DNA of 64,000 nucleotides from Sporobolomyces roseus. Its lineage: Eukaryota; Basidiomycota; Microbotryomycetes; Sporidiobolales; Sporidiobolaceae. Each line of letters starts with the position of its first letter. Position 1 is the first letter of the stretch. The notes under the pieces are model-generated. The model made no database searches. It was not told the origin of the DNA and saw only the letters and a list, made by a program, of their open reading frames with translations. Location: positions 62,001 to 126,000 of the forward strand of contig JADILM010000012.1 of assembly GCA_016617785.1 (NCBI GenBank), in the 5' to 3' direction. Shown one piece after another: positions 11,951 through 23,255 of the stretch. Made by a program: the position numbers and the translations under genes.

Positions 11951-13639
11951 ATGACCACAACCTCTTCCCCGCCTTCCTTACTCTCCCACATCTCTTCCTC
12001 CCTATCCACTTCACTCCCTGGCACTCACACTTTCACTCTCCAAGCCGTCCGTTCCTCTCCTCGTCGTTCCTACGCTTTATTCCCTCACGCCTCGAATCAA
12101 AAGACGTGCAAAATCTTTCAAGAAGAAGTATTATGCATCCTCAACATTGAACGAGAAACCACAACGAAAGAGGGAGGACAAGTAGTGAAAGGTTGGGTAC
12201 CATTATGCGCGATTGAAGCTTCAATTTACACGATTCCTTCAACCTCTACCTCTTTACTCTACATCTCCAAAGTCGATACGACTGGCTTACAACCCTCTAA
12301 CTCTACTTCACCTTCTCCAACCAAAACATTCGTATCTTCTTTCCTTTCCTACCATCTTCTCTATCCACCTCATTCTACAACTCGCTTAAGGATTCACGTA
12401 TTCGCTAGATCTCAAAGTCAATACCTATTCCCCGGTTCCGTCGACAACTCCACAAAAAAGGTACTAGACGACAAAGGACTCTTGAGATGGTGGAAATCTA
12501 CCCTCTCCCTCTCTACCACTCAAATCACTCTCCCTCAAAAACAAGAACGCCTCAAATCATTCTACCTAATCCCAGGTCTCACATATCCCGAATCCCTCCC
12601 TTACGTTCCTGACCCATCTCCTTCCTCCTGGGTTTACAATCACCCCTATTCTACCCTCCCATCACCTCTCCACCTCTCTCCCTCTCCATCTCCAAATTCC
12701 TATGATTTAACAGACCACATTCCTTCTTTTCCAGACGATCCAAAATCTAGGTTCCTACATTCTTTAACTTCTTCTTCCCTCTCCCCCTCGGGTTCAGAAG
12801 GTGATTACGACGATCTACACCAATCTGTGACCGAGTTGAAATTCGTCAGTGGAGGGAATTGGACGGTTGGGCAGAGGTTACAAGAGGTTGAGAAGGAGAG
12901 AGATAGGGAGAGGAGGAGATTGGTTGAGGGTGTTAAAGGGGGCGTTGGGGAATGGTGGGAGAGAATGGGGTTTAGACAGGAATGTTGTAGTGGTGTTTTG
13001 GTGGGATTCTTTGTTGTGGGATTAGAACCCGCTCAAGTGGAGGAGGAGGAGGAGGAGAAGGGAAAGAGGTTAGCGACGGAGGAAGAGCTGAGAGATTTCA
13101 AAATCAAATGGAACGACAAGATGGAGTTAATAAGAGGCGAGTTGGAGAAGATGGTGGCGAGGACGAAGGAAATCGAGGCGTTGGGGACAGGTCACGAAGA
13201 AGAATTGAAGGCAATGCTCGAGCGGTTGACGGAAGGGGAGACTCACATGAAAGCTGCAATCGCTTGCCTCAATCCTCCTCCTCCCACCGATTCCTCTCCT
13301 TCAGCTTCAAAATCCACCCCCCATCATTCCCCTCCCTCACCCTATCCCTCCTCACTCCCCCACCCAACTTTCACCAAACTTTGGACTCAATTCCACAACC
13401 AAGACTACTCCCTCCCATCCCTCTCGACCCTGATCCCGAATTTAAAGAAATGGGAATCCGATGTCCTATCTTTGGTTGCTAGTGAAGGAAAAATCGGAGG
13501 CGAAGAGGAGGGGGAAGTGAGATTGTTGGTAGAGGTTAGGAATGAGGGAATGGTGGTTAGTAGTGGGTTTAAGAGGGAGGTTCAGGTCGAGAAGAAAGTT
13601 AATACACTTGCTCCGAGGAAGAAGAAGAAAGTAGTTTGA
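11951..13639 (+). CDS. RTT109: histone H3-K56 acetyltransferase Rtt109
   Basis: Fungus-specific p300-like acetyltransferase that acts on newly made histone H3 with chaperones such as Asf1 or Vps75 during replication and repair. It is a single-exon gene of 562 aa. Recognisable motifs in order: an N-terminal LLSHISSSLSTSLPGTHTF; LLYPPHSTTRLRIHVFARSQ followed by QYLFPGS; KVLDDKGLLRWWKSTL; YLIPGLTYPES; SSWVYNHPYS; IPSFPDDPKSRFLHSL; and GEWWERMGFRQECCSGVLVGFF. Inserted acidic and Ser/Pro-rich stretches make it longer than the yeast enzyme. The C-terminus is a Lys patch (PRKKKKVV), a likely nuclear signal or histone contact. It shares a promoter with the divergent peptidase gene. Confidence 0.93.
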   Translation: MTTTSSPPSLLSHISSSLSTSLPGTHTFTLQAVRSSPRRSYALFPHASNQKTCKIFQEEVLCILNIERETTTKEGGQVVKGWVPLCAIEASIYTIPSTSTSLLYISKVDTTGLQPSNSTSPSPTKTFVSSFLSYHLLYPPHSTTRLRIHVFARSQSQYLFPGSVDNSTKKVLDDKGLLRWWKSTLSLSTTQITLPQKQERLKSFYLIPGLTYPESLPYVPDPSPSSWVYNHPYSTLPSPLHLSPSPSPNSYDLTDHIPSFPDDPKSRFLHSLTSSSLSPSGSEGDYDDLHQSVTELKFVSGGNWTVGQRLQEVEKERDRERRRLVEGVKGGVGEWWERMGFRQECCSGVLVGFFVVGLEPAQVEEEEEEKGKRLATEEELRDFKIKWNDKMELIRGELEKMVARTKEIEALGTGHEEELKAMLERLTEGETHMKAAIACLNPPPPTDSSPSASKSTPHHSPPSPYPSSLPHPTFTKLWTQFHNQDYSLPSLSTLIPNLKKWESDVLSLVASEGKIGGEEEGEVRLLVEVRNEGMVVSSGFKREVQVEKKVNTLAPRKKKKVV

Positions 13640-13922
13640 GTGAGGAGGGAAAGAAGTTGATTGCTTGTTTGTGCCTTTTTTTTTCTTTCAATTCTGATTT
13701 CTCTTCGAATTGGGCTATGCAGCGACGAAGGAGAGTGTAAGAGAAACTGTATGATTGGCGTGACTGAACGAAGGAATTAGGCTACGGAAAGGGCAAACGA
13801 AACAAGCAAAACTGTAAAAAACGAAACATCTAAAAAAAAAGAGAGAGCGATGGGCGAGAGAGAGGAGGTATAAAACAATCGGAAGAAACTTGTGAGAGAG
13901 AGCGCCAAGTAGGGTTTCATTC

Positions 13923-16900
13923 TTAGGGATAGATCTTCTTGATTTGATCCTCAAACTCTTTCAAAATGACTTTTCTCTGTAATTTCTGAGCTGCCGTCAA
14001 GAACCCATTTTGAGGGGTCCATTCCTCAGGAGCCAATACGACACATTGTAGAGTCTACTCGCACGTCCACCTCATCAGTACCACACTGTAAAGGGAAGAG
14101 AGAGGAAGAAAAACGTTACCTCGAGTGGTTTCAATCCAGCTTTCTTTCCAACTCCGTTCATTTCTGCTAGTACTGCTTTCGAGACTTCCGAGGATTGACA
14201 AACTTCTTTCCATTCTGCTGAATCGGCAGAGTCGATCAAGGATTGTTCGGAGGCGAGTTTACGAACTGCTTGTTCGTTTGGAACGATGATCTGTATTTTT
14301 CGAAAGACTTGATTGAGTTGACAGCGACAGAGTGCAAGAGGAGGAGGCGGCGTACAGCCATAGGTTTGTTGGCGTTTGAATCAGCGTGAATACAGATGTT
14401 GGTGACCATTGGAGAGGATTTGTAAATAGATCTGCATGGAACGGGAGAATGGACTTTCGAATCAGTTGCTGACAATGAAAGCGATTAAAGAATGGATTCC
14501 TGCACTCACTCAAGACGTTCGATGGCAACGTATTCGCCCCCTGCGAGTTTGACGAGGTTCTTCTTCCTATCGATAATGCTCAACGTTCCATCCTTGTTCC
14601 ATTGCCCGATATCTCCCGTCAAAAACCATCCATCCACGAAAGCTTCATCTGTTAAATCTTGTCTCTTGTCTGTTTCACTCACTCTCTCGTTAGCTCATTC
14701 CTTGGTAGGAGAGAGGGAGGAGAAGTGACTTGCAATAACCTTGACAGATTGCGGGACCTCGAATACAGATTTCTCCTTGTTGAGGATCGTTCGTCGCGTG
14801 GTAACCGGCATCCTCGAAGTCTCGGAGCTTGATCTCGACGGGGGGCTGTTATTCGGAGGGGAAGAAGAAAGAGGGGAAAAAGGGAGAGAAAGAGTCAGTC
14901 AGTTTCTCCTTTCTCTGTTGCTTCGTAGAGCTACAGCAAGCCCAAGGCGGCGAGAAGATGACTCACACAAGGTAGACCGACTTTACCGGATTGAGCCATT
15001 GAGGGAGGAAGGATACACGATAAAGCGCAACTGTTTACAACAATCAAGTTAGTTCAGACCCTCGAAAGAGGTTTTGGAAAAGCTTAGAGGCGTCTCCGTC
15101 GACCCATAGCTATACCAAGTATAAGAGAAAGAAGAGTCAGCTAGAGAACGTGAGAGAGTGAAAGAAAACGATTCGGGGGAAGTTTTGTTGAGTCGAAACG
15201 AGGAGATTCCGAAAGGAACGACGATGTAGGGTCGGAGAGAGGAGTGATATAGAGTATGGAGGTACGATAGCAAGAGGGAAAGAACGGAAGAGGGAAGCGA
15301 GAGACTCACCCTTGAATGAAATTCGGAGTCAAAACGCTACTCAAGAACTGTTGCGTACTCTCCGAGATGGGTGCACCTATTCTCTCCGCCCGTCCTATCA
15401 ATACTCCAACTCCCGCAAAAGAAAAGCGAGAGAGACATACCTCCATTAACCGCATACTTTAAATTCCCTCCCGTCGCCGCTTTAACCTGACTGAACACCA
15501 CTTTATCCGTCACGACATCCACGACGCTCCCAACAATTGGAATCTTCTTGGTCCAATTCTTAGCAGCTAAAGCACCATGGAAAATTCCAGATTTCAATGA
15601 ACCTCCCGAAGAAACTTTTGATAAAATTCCTTTCCGAATCAATTCCCATACAGCTGGAACACCTACACATTATCTCACACACAACACACGAACGAGTCAG
15701 CGAGGAAACGGGAAGGGAGAGAGAGAGGGGAAGGGAGAAAAGGAAGCGAACCCGTCATGATTGTGGGTTTGAAAGCTCTAATATCTCCCATACAGTTTCT
15801 TACAGAGTTGTCGGTCAAGGTTTTAACGTTTGCGAATCCCATGGGAATACCAACGTACTAATTTCAAGGAGTCAGCTTGAGCGGGCGGTGGCTGGAGAAA
15901 AGGAGAGGGAAGGAAAACGAACGAGTAAAGTGAATTCGACAGTCATCTACACTCCGACACACGAGTTGTCAGCAATAGCTATTGTAGCTCTACGTTGGAG
16001 GATTGTATGGGAGCGTACCTCGAAGATATGAGCCAAAGGTAAGTAAGCGATGAATCTCGCATCAGGAGTGATTAGATCTCCCAGAACAGTCATTACTCCA
16101 GCGACTGTACATTTCGTTCAAATCATCAGTCACCTAGTGTAGGAGAGATGAGAATAGTGAGAGACGCACCACAAGAAACGACATTCTCATGAGTGATGAC
16201 ACAACCTTTGGGAGCTCCCGAAGAACCTGCGAGAACGTCATCTCTATTCCATCAGCTCCTTCTCCAAGCCCCGATGAGACCAGAGACTGCGACTCACCCG
16301 AAGTATACATGATAGTAGCAACATCTTGCGGACTCGGTTTAACACTTCCCCTAGGATTCTTCTTTCCCAATTCCAAGAATTCCTCAAACCTATGAACGTC
16401 GACACCAGCTTCTTTAATCTTTTCCAAACTTCCTTTCTTGATATCTTTCTCATCTCCATCGTAAATGAGAACTTTGAGGGATGGAGTCGAGGAAACGATG
16501 GCTGCGACGGTCGAGAGAAGAGAAGCGTTCGTAAAGAGTCCGTAAACTTCGGGTTCGGTGATTGAATGTTGGAGTCCTTCTTCTCCTAATGAATCGTATG
16601 CTGTAGCGAAAGTGATGGATTGTGAAGCGCAAGCTAAAGAAACGAGATGAGAAAAACGAGGAGTCAGTTTCTCCTTGTTCTCTTGCTCGTTTCCCCTCCC
16701 TCCTTACATCCCGAATCGAAGTAAGCAGCTTACCATTAGCCATGATCTGCCATTCCTTACTAGTACTAGCGAAAATATTAAACATTTTCCCCTTTTCCAC
16801 TCCAACTTCTCTCAACGCACTCGCAGCAAACCTAACTTTCTCTTCCAACTCCTTGTAAGTCAAGTACTTGTAATCACTCAATTCGAAATAATTCCAATTC

Positions 16901-17461
16901 TTCTTCTCTGTAATTTTCTTTCCACCTACCGTCTCTATTCAAATCCAAACTTATCAGCTCTCTCTCAATCTCTTCCTATGAGGAGGAGGGGGTAAAAGAG
17001 AGAGACGACGTACTAGTGATTTCTTTCTCTTCAGTATGAGTACGAAGGACATCTCTCCATCCAACTGCGGGTTGGTCAGGACGGATAGAAACTGATTTCG
17101 ATAATAAATCGGGGATGACTAGGACGTCGGGTTCGGGAGATTTAGAGAGTTCTTGTTGGGTTGCAAAGTAACGACGAGGGCGGGTCTCGCCGGAGGGCGC
17201 TGGGGGTCCAACCTGAGGAGGGAGGGGACAAGGGGAGAGAGGAGGGTACGTCATTGGATTTAGAGAGGGAGAAGGTAAGGGAGTCAGCACAGGAGCAGGA
17301 ACTCGGTATTAAAGATCGGAGTGATGTGAATGGCGGGTGAAAGGGTATTTGGAGCATCGAGGTGGAAGGGGAGGAGGGGAGGGGGGGAGGAGAGGTTCGG
17401 GATGATGAGGGAAGGAGAGAGCGAAGGGAGGGCTTACCTCGACTGATGAAGGTTTAACCAT
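13923..17461 (-). CDS. long-chain acyl-CoA synthetase (FAA1 type)
   Basis: AMP-forming ligase that activates long-chain fatty acids with CoA. Exon 1 is 24 nt (MVKPSSVE) and joins [14 protein letters not shown] in phase. Motifs: [33 protein letters not shown]; the ATP/AMP signature [19 protein letters not shown] across an intron; YLPLAHI; NFIQG-YGSTE, again across an intron; [28 protein letters not shown] and [20 protein letters not shown]; a C-terminal [10 protein letters not shown]. The last Lys-containing motif is the usual AMP-ligase C-domain. About 14 exons. No N-terminal TM segment is obvious. Substrate length cannot be read from sequence. Confidence 0.92.
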
Positions 17462-17603
17462 TCTCAATAAGTAGTACTAGTGTGTTCCTAAGCTGGATAG
17501 CCAGAGAGAAGTCAAGAGTAGGAAAGTAAGAGACTCTCGCCGTCGTCGCTCTCCCTCTTCTTCCGGCTCAACTCCTAGTCTCGCTCCCCACTTCCATCCA
17601 AGA

Positions 17604-18247
17604 ATGCAGCGTTCACCTCCCTCTCTCTCTCACCTCGCAGCTCCCACTCCGCCCTCCTCGTTCTCCCCCCATCATCCATCTCAACAAAGATCCCCTCTCC
17701 CTCTCCCTCAACAACGCCAACCACAACCTCCACCAACAGCAGCAGGAGCAACCTCAGTACGAACTCAATCTGGTCTGAACGTGGTTGATCCCATCTCTGA
17801 AGCTCGAAGGAGTTTAGCTTTACTCGTTGGAACTACTCAAACTGATCTTCAAACGAAAGGAGGAGGGCTGTTGGATACGCTCGAGAGTCAAGTAGAGAGG
17901 GTTTTGAATGCATATGAGAGAGCTTATCAAGAAGACGATCAATCGAATCTAAATAGTACGTTCCTGTTTTCTCTCTGCAACTTCTTTTCGCAAAAGTAAA
18001 GTTAAATTCGTTTTGAGAGAGTTGTTTTTCAGGCGAGTTGGACAAGATGTTTGAGACTTTGGAGAATGTTATTATGGTGTTATCGAGGTCTAGTCTTGGT
18101 GGATATCCAGTTGAAGGGAGAGGAGAGGCAGGACAGATTGAACAAGGAGAGATGGAGAGGGCTCACAAAATGGTACAGGGTTTGTTTAAGGAAGTACAGA
18201 GGACGAAGGAGGCAGGAGAAATCGTCAGAGCTGGATTGGCGGGATAG
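17604..18247 (+). CDS. small coiled-coil protein, unknown
   Basis: The model has two exons. Exon 1 starts MQRSPPSLSHLAAP, has a Pro/Gln-rich leader, then a helical segment (ISEARRSLALLVGTTQTDLQ and LLDTLESQVERVLNAYERAY), ending at SNLN before a GTACGT donor. Exon 2 starts after TTTTTCAG with SELDKMFETLENVIMVLSRS and ends KEAGEIVRAGLAG. The layout of a disordered N-terminus plus two heptad-like helices resembles small subunits of multiprotein complexes, but I could not assign a family. Downstream coding-like sequence may mean the model is incomplete. It is divergent from the acyl-CoA synthetase, with about 140 nt between starts. Confidence 0.55.
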
Positions 18248-18800
18248 GAGTTTGGAAAGGGGAGCAAGAGAGGGAAGAAGGATTTCGAGGGGAAAACGAC
18301 GGATTCCAAGTTGGAACACTTTACTCGGGTCGATTCAAGAGTGTTGGAGACTCTGTCGACACTCAATATCAGCTCGAGGCTACACGACTCTCTTCAACCT
18401 ATTCGACAAATTCTTCTTGATCCCCCCCTTTTTCGACAAACTCGCAAACGACTCGAAGATTTCGACCCTCTTCGGCTCTTTCACAAACCCCATCTGCACT
18501 ATCGAACGCAAGATACGCTCAACATCTCCCTCCTCAGTAACCTAGTCAGGATTCGCCTCTCTACCTTGGTTCAATTCCTCATCGACTGTCATTCTTATCC
18601 CCGAATATTTATTGTTTCCTCTCCCACCCATCGACGAGCACCTCTTCTTCTTCCACTTCCTCGATCGCTGCAAGGAAACAATCACCCTCTTTAGAAGTTC
18701 TGACCTTTTGCGAGGCGCAGAACTTGATTAGAATTATTCGGTCAAGTGGAGGGGGAAGGAGAAGAAATCTGTGGAGGTCCTCTTTTTTTTCGGTCAGCAA
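18248..18800 (+). other. unresolved coding-like stretch after the coiled-coil gene
   Basis: After the TAG at 18245-18247 the same frame stays open (MEHFTRVDSRVLETLSTLNI...) to about 18694. A second frame gives TTLFNLFDKFFLIPPFFDKL and, after one stop, LFFFHFLDRCKETITLFRSS. A third gives DGFQVGTLYSGRFKSVGDSV over a shorter span. Only one can be real; I could not find splice sites that join any of them to the upstream exon convincingly. It may be a missed 3' extension, a decayed gene or only 3' UTR. Confidence 0.25.
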
Positions 18801-19103
18801 AAGGTAAGCGTCATCAAGCCCGAAACCTGGTCAACCTCAGTTCACCTTCCATCTCTCTCTTCCCTACACTTCACTTCTCCTCCGTCTTCACGAACAAAGG
18901 TAAGTTGAACACATTCAACTTTCCCAAACGACTTTCGGTCTTTCCCGCCAATCTACTTCGACAGCTTCTTCCCTCGGTCTCCCTCTGTCGGAGGTATGAT
19001 AAGATTTGACGGTGGAGTCTAGCAAACCCCCCTGAGCAAAACGAGGAATTCGACACTGACTTCTACCTCCTTCACTTTCTCGCAGAAAACTCACTTAATA
19101 CTC

Positions 19104-20431
19104 ATGTCTTCTCAAGAACTCGTTCTCGTCACCGGTGAGTTCCCCTATTCATTTCTCCTAATCGATCTATGATCTCGATGCCCTTCCAGTGATAGGTCAG
19201 CTGACGAGAAAGTCCCTATCGCAGGTGGTACCGGTTTCGTCGCCTCTGCCGTCATTCTCGAATACCTCCAAGCCGGTTATCCCGTCCGAGCGACCTCTCG
19301 TTCCCAAGAGAAAGCCGATGCCTGGAACTCCTACCATTCCTCTTCTCCCAACATTTCCAACCTCTCCTGGGTCATCGTCAAAGATATTGCTGAAGAAGGA
19401 GCATTCGATGAAGCTATCAAAGGTGTTACAATCCTCGCTCACACCGCTTCCCCCTTCCATTACGATATTAAAGACGTAGAGAAAGATATGTTGATCCCGG
19501 CTCTTCAAGGAACGAGGTCTGCTTTGAGGGCGGCTCAGAACGAGGAAAGCGTAAAGAGGGTTGTCGTTACTAGTTCTTTCGCTGCGGTTCTCGACTTTGG
19601 AAAGATGGGACCCGATACGACTTTTACTCATGAGGATTGGAACCCCGTTACTTACGATGAAGCCAAAGCCATGAACCCTTCTAAAGATCAGGCCGCCATC
19701 TATTGTGTGCGTTGATCTCTCCCTCATACCCTCCTTCGATCCCCTGCTGACCCTGTGTTCCCCCAAGTAGGCCAGTAAAACGGTAGCTGAACAAGAAGCC
19801 TGGAAAATCGCCAAAGAACCCTCTTCCAAATTCTCCCTCTCTACCGTCTGCCCACCTCTGATCACTGGTCCTCCTCAACAATTAATCGAATCGATGAAAG
19901 CGATCAACACTTCTGCCGGAGCAGTTTGGGGAGTAGTCGACTCGAAAGAAGTTCCTGAAACTTCTTTCCCAGTTTGTTAGCTTCCTTTCTCCATTTCTTC
20001 GATTGCTTCTGGATTTGAGCTGACAAGAGGGATGAAAGCGATACAGGGACTGATGTGAGGGATATCGCAAAGATTCATGTCAAGGCTTCTACCGAAGAAG
20101 TCGCAAAAGGTCAACGTTACCTTTGTATCGCCGGTACGTCTCCCTCTCTTCCCTCTACACCTCTTTCTCGCTGACCCACTGTGCGTTCCCCCCTTCCGTA
20201 GGTCATTTCGATAACCAACAAATCGCTCAACTAGGACGAACCGCATTCCCTTCGCAATCCTCTCGATTCCCTTCAACAGACTCGAAAGCCGCTCCTCCTC
20301 ATTTCAAAACTGATTCATCCAAAGTCGAGAAGGAGTTGGGAATTGAATTCATGAGTTTCAGAACGAGTGTCATGGATACTTTGGAGGAATTGTTCAAGAT
20401 TGAAGAGAGGATCAAGAAGGAGGAGAAATAG
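19104..20431 (+). CDS. NAD(P)-dependent epimerase/ketoreductase (GRE2/dihydroflavonol-reductase-like extended SDR)
   Basis: Cytosolic oxidoreductase of the extended SDR family that reduces aldehydes or ketones using NAD(P)H. Exon 1 (19104-19134) gives MSSQELVLVT and joins 19225 to complete the Rossmann motif GGTGFVASAVILEYL. ATSRSQEKADAWNSYH probably carries cofactor-selecting residues. DI and HTASPFHYD are typical of the family. The catalytic set is VVVTSS plus IYC-ASK across an intron (YxxxK). Later come STVCPPLITGPPQQL, DVRDIAKIHVKAST and a C-terminal GIEFMSFRTSVMDTLEELFK. The substrate is unknown. Confidence 0.88.
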
Positions 20432-20826
20432 ATCGAGTGGTTTTGCGTGTAGTTAGATTCAGAGCAGAAAGGGAATTGCATATAGATTTCAGTTTGTCGT
20501 ATTTTGGAGGAAGCAAAGGGAGAAACGAAAACGAGATGAAACGCAGAGTTTGAAAAAGGGGAAAACTGACGCAACTCCTCTGAGAGAGCGTCGTCGCTGT
20601 ACTTACTCTACGCTGCTCACTGCCATCAGCGTGCATAACCCTGAGAAATCGGAGAGTTGAGGAGTGTCAATTTGCGATCGAGGAAGGTTCAAACTGAAGC
20701 GATGAGCGAATTGAAGTTATTCCTTCCTTTCTCCCTCCCTCAAACCAGCTACTCCTTCCTTTGTTCTCTCAACGCTACAAGAGCAGCTCAAAACTCAACT
20801 GAACGATCTCAACGACTTCCCACAAG

Positions 20827-22759
20827 ATGCAGATTGCCACTCCTTCCCTCTCTCATTCACTTTCCTCTTCTTCCTCACTTTCAACCTCCCGATCCCCAAT
20901 GAACAGCTCATTCGCTTCTCTATCCCTCCATACATCCTCACCAGCTCCCTCTCCCCATTCAAGATCGAGGGCACGAACTTCTTCCTCTTCATCTCTCTCT
21001 TCTCCCTCCTCTTCCCCATCGACTTCTAGCACCTCTCCCTCCTCCCCGATCCTCTCCTACGTACCACCCTCACCTACCCTAACCTCCCCTTCGCTCAAAG
21101 GGAAAGAGAAAGCTTTCTTGCTAGAACAGGAAACTCGTCGAGAACCAGAAGAGGATTACACGATTTTACCTAATGGACAGCCTAGATTCGTTGGGGATAC
21201 AGAGAGGATCAAACGAGATGCAGATGAACCGATATTGAGGGAGACGGGGAGAAGATTCGTTTTGTTTCCTATTCAATACCACGAAGTCAGTCTCTCTCTC
21301 TCTCTCCTCCTCTCTTTCTTACTCTGAGACTGATGTCCGACTGTGTGTGTGACGTAGATCTGGCAAAGTTACAAGAAAGCAGAAGCTTCATTCTGGACCG
21401 CTGAAGAAGTCGTACGCTCCCCCCCCTTTTTTCCCCTTCTCGTTCCCAATCATCCCTACTCACACCTTTCAATGAGCGTAGGATATCTCGAAAGATATGT
21501 TTGATTGGACTCAACGACTCACTTCAAACGAACGACATTTCGTTTCTCACGTTTTGGCGTTCTTTGCAGCGAGTGATGGAATCGTGAATGAGAATTTGGT
21601 AGAGAGGTTCAGTTCGGAAGTTCAGTGTGCCGAAGCGAGGTGCTTTTATGGGTTTCAAATCATGATGTGAGTCGTTCTTCACTCTGCTGCATGCTTGCCA
21701 GTTCGCGAGGTACTGATTAGGCGAGGTCGCGCTCTCACAGGGAGAACGTTCATTCTGAAGTCTATTCTCTATTGATCGATACCTATATACGAGACCCTAC
21801 CGAACGAACTCACCTATTCAACGCAATCGAAACGAGTGCGTTCTCCTTCATCTCCTTCTCTCCTCTTACTGCAAAACCCAAACTCAAACTCGAATTTCAC
21901 ATCAAATAGTTCCCTGTATCACACGAAAAGCTCAATGGGCACTCAAATGGATCTCTTCACCCTCTGCAGTGTTTGGAGAACGATTAGTAGCTTTCGCAGC
22001 AGTAGAAGGGATCTTTTTTTCTGGCTCATTCGCATCAATCTTTTGGCTCAAAAAACGAGGTCTCATGCCTGGTTTAACATTCTCGGTTCGTTTCCTACTC
22101 CCTCTCCATCTTTCCTTCCTCGAAGCTGATCGTAAGGGATCTGGCCGAACAGAATGAATTGATTTCGAGGGATGAAGGATTACATACAGATTTCGCTTGT
22201 CTTCTGTTCTCTCACTTGGAGAGGAGACCTCATCCAGATGTGATTAGGAGTATTATTGAGGAAGCGGTAGAGATTGAGAAAGAGTTCTTAACGGACGCTT
22301 TGCCTTGTGGTTTGATCGGAATGAACTCTAACTTGATGTGTCAATGTACGTCTTCACTCTCTTTTTCGATTGATGCGTTTTCACACGGTGTTGATCAAAG
22401 AGATTGCTTGGCTGTACAGACATTGAATTCGTTGCAGATCGATTACTAGTCGCATTGGGAAACCCAAAATTGTATAAAACTTCGAACCCATTCGATTTCA
22501 TGGAAATGATCTCAATGGAAGGTAAAACCGTGAGCTGTTCCTCATCCACTCACTCACTTGTTCCTTTGTACTGAATGGCTGTTGCTTCATCCCACAGAAC
22601 TTCTTCGAAAAACGAGTATCAGATTATCAAAAAGCAGGAGTCATGAACAGATCTTCTGGTACAAACACTCCTATTCCTGGATCAACAGTGGGATCAATCG
22701 CTGGACCAGGAGAAGGAGGTGGAGACGAAAGGAATTTGAGGTTCGATGTGGATTTCTAG
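20827..22759 (+). CDS. RNR2: ribonucleotide reductase small subunit (R2)
   Basis: The di-iron, tyrosyl-radical subunit that supplies dNTPs. The start [12 protein letters not shown] is followed by about 120 residues of Ser/Pro-rich leader, then the conserved core: DEPILRE...[70 protein letters not shown] with radical Tyr and iron ligands; [39 protein letters not shown]. The C-terminus RFDVDF matches the peptide that docks on the large subunit. Eight exons. The long Ser-rich N-terminus is unusual compared with typical R2 and may carry regulatory phosphosites. Confidence 0.95.
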
Positions 22760-23246
22760 ATTTTCTCGCTTTTCACCCGACTTCCCCTTCGCCACTCTCC
22801 CCCTCTATCCTCACTACTCAATGTAGAAGAGATATCTTGTTGTATCCTATCGCCAAAAACAGACCTCGCAACTCCAGCATACTCGCAACACTATCTTTTC
22901 GTTCTTTCGTTCTCCGTTGTATTAGCCCAGATTTCCCTCTGTTCAGTCAGTTTCTTGTACATTCGATCACCCCCTCGTTCCTCACCTATCAGCCCTCACC
23001 TCTCACCTCTCACTTCGATTTTCTATTGTATCTTTTCAACATTCCCTTTTACACTCGTAGTCGCCCTCTAATGATGCAACACGAACTCTGATCCTCTCTT
23101 TCCTCGAGACACCCCCGTACAGAGTAGGTCTAGAGTTTCGATATCGACAGGTTCATTGTATTCAAGCAATTCGATTCAAGCCTATCTATTCCCATCCATT
23201 CCATCGCTTCTACTAATCGACAATCCGAATCAATCGACAATCCGAA
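22760..23246. other. convergent intergenic region between RNR2 and F-box-like A
   Basis: CT-rich 3' flanks of two convergent genes. Apart from the short tandem repeat at its right edge, nothing recognisable. Confidence 0.5.
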
Positions 23247-23255
23247 TCAATCGAC
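23215..23255. repeat. 17-nt tandem repeat (about 2.4 copies) spanning the stop codon of F-box-like gene A
   Basis: The unit AATCGACAATCCGAATC occurs at 23215-23231 and 23232-23248, followed by a partial third copy. The TGA of the minus-strand gene (23247-23249) lies at the junction of copies two and three, so copies one and two are essentially 3' UTR. Confidence 0.8.
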
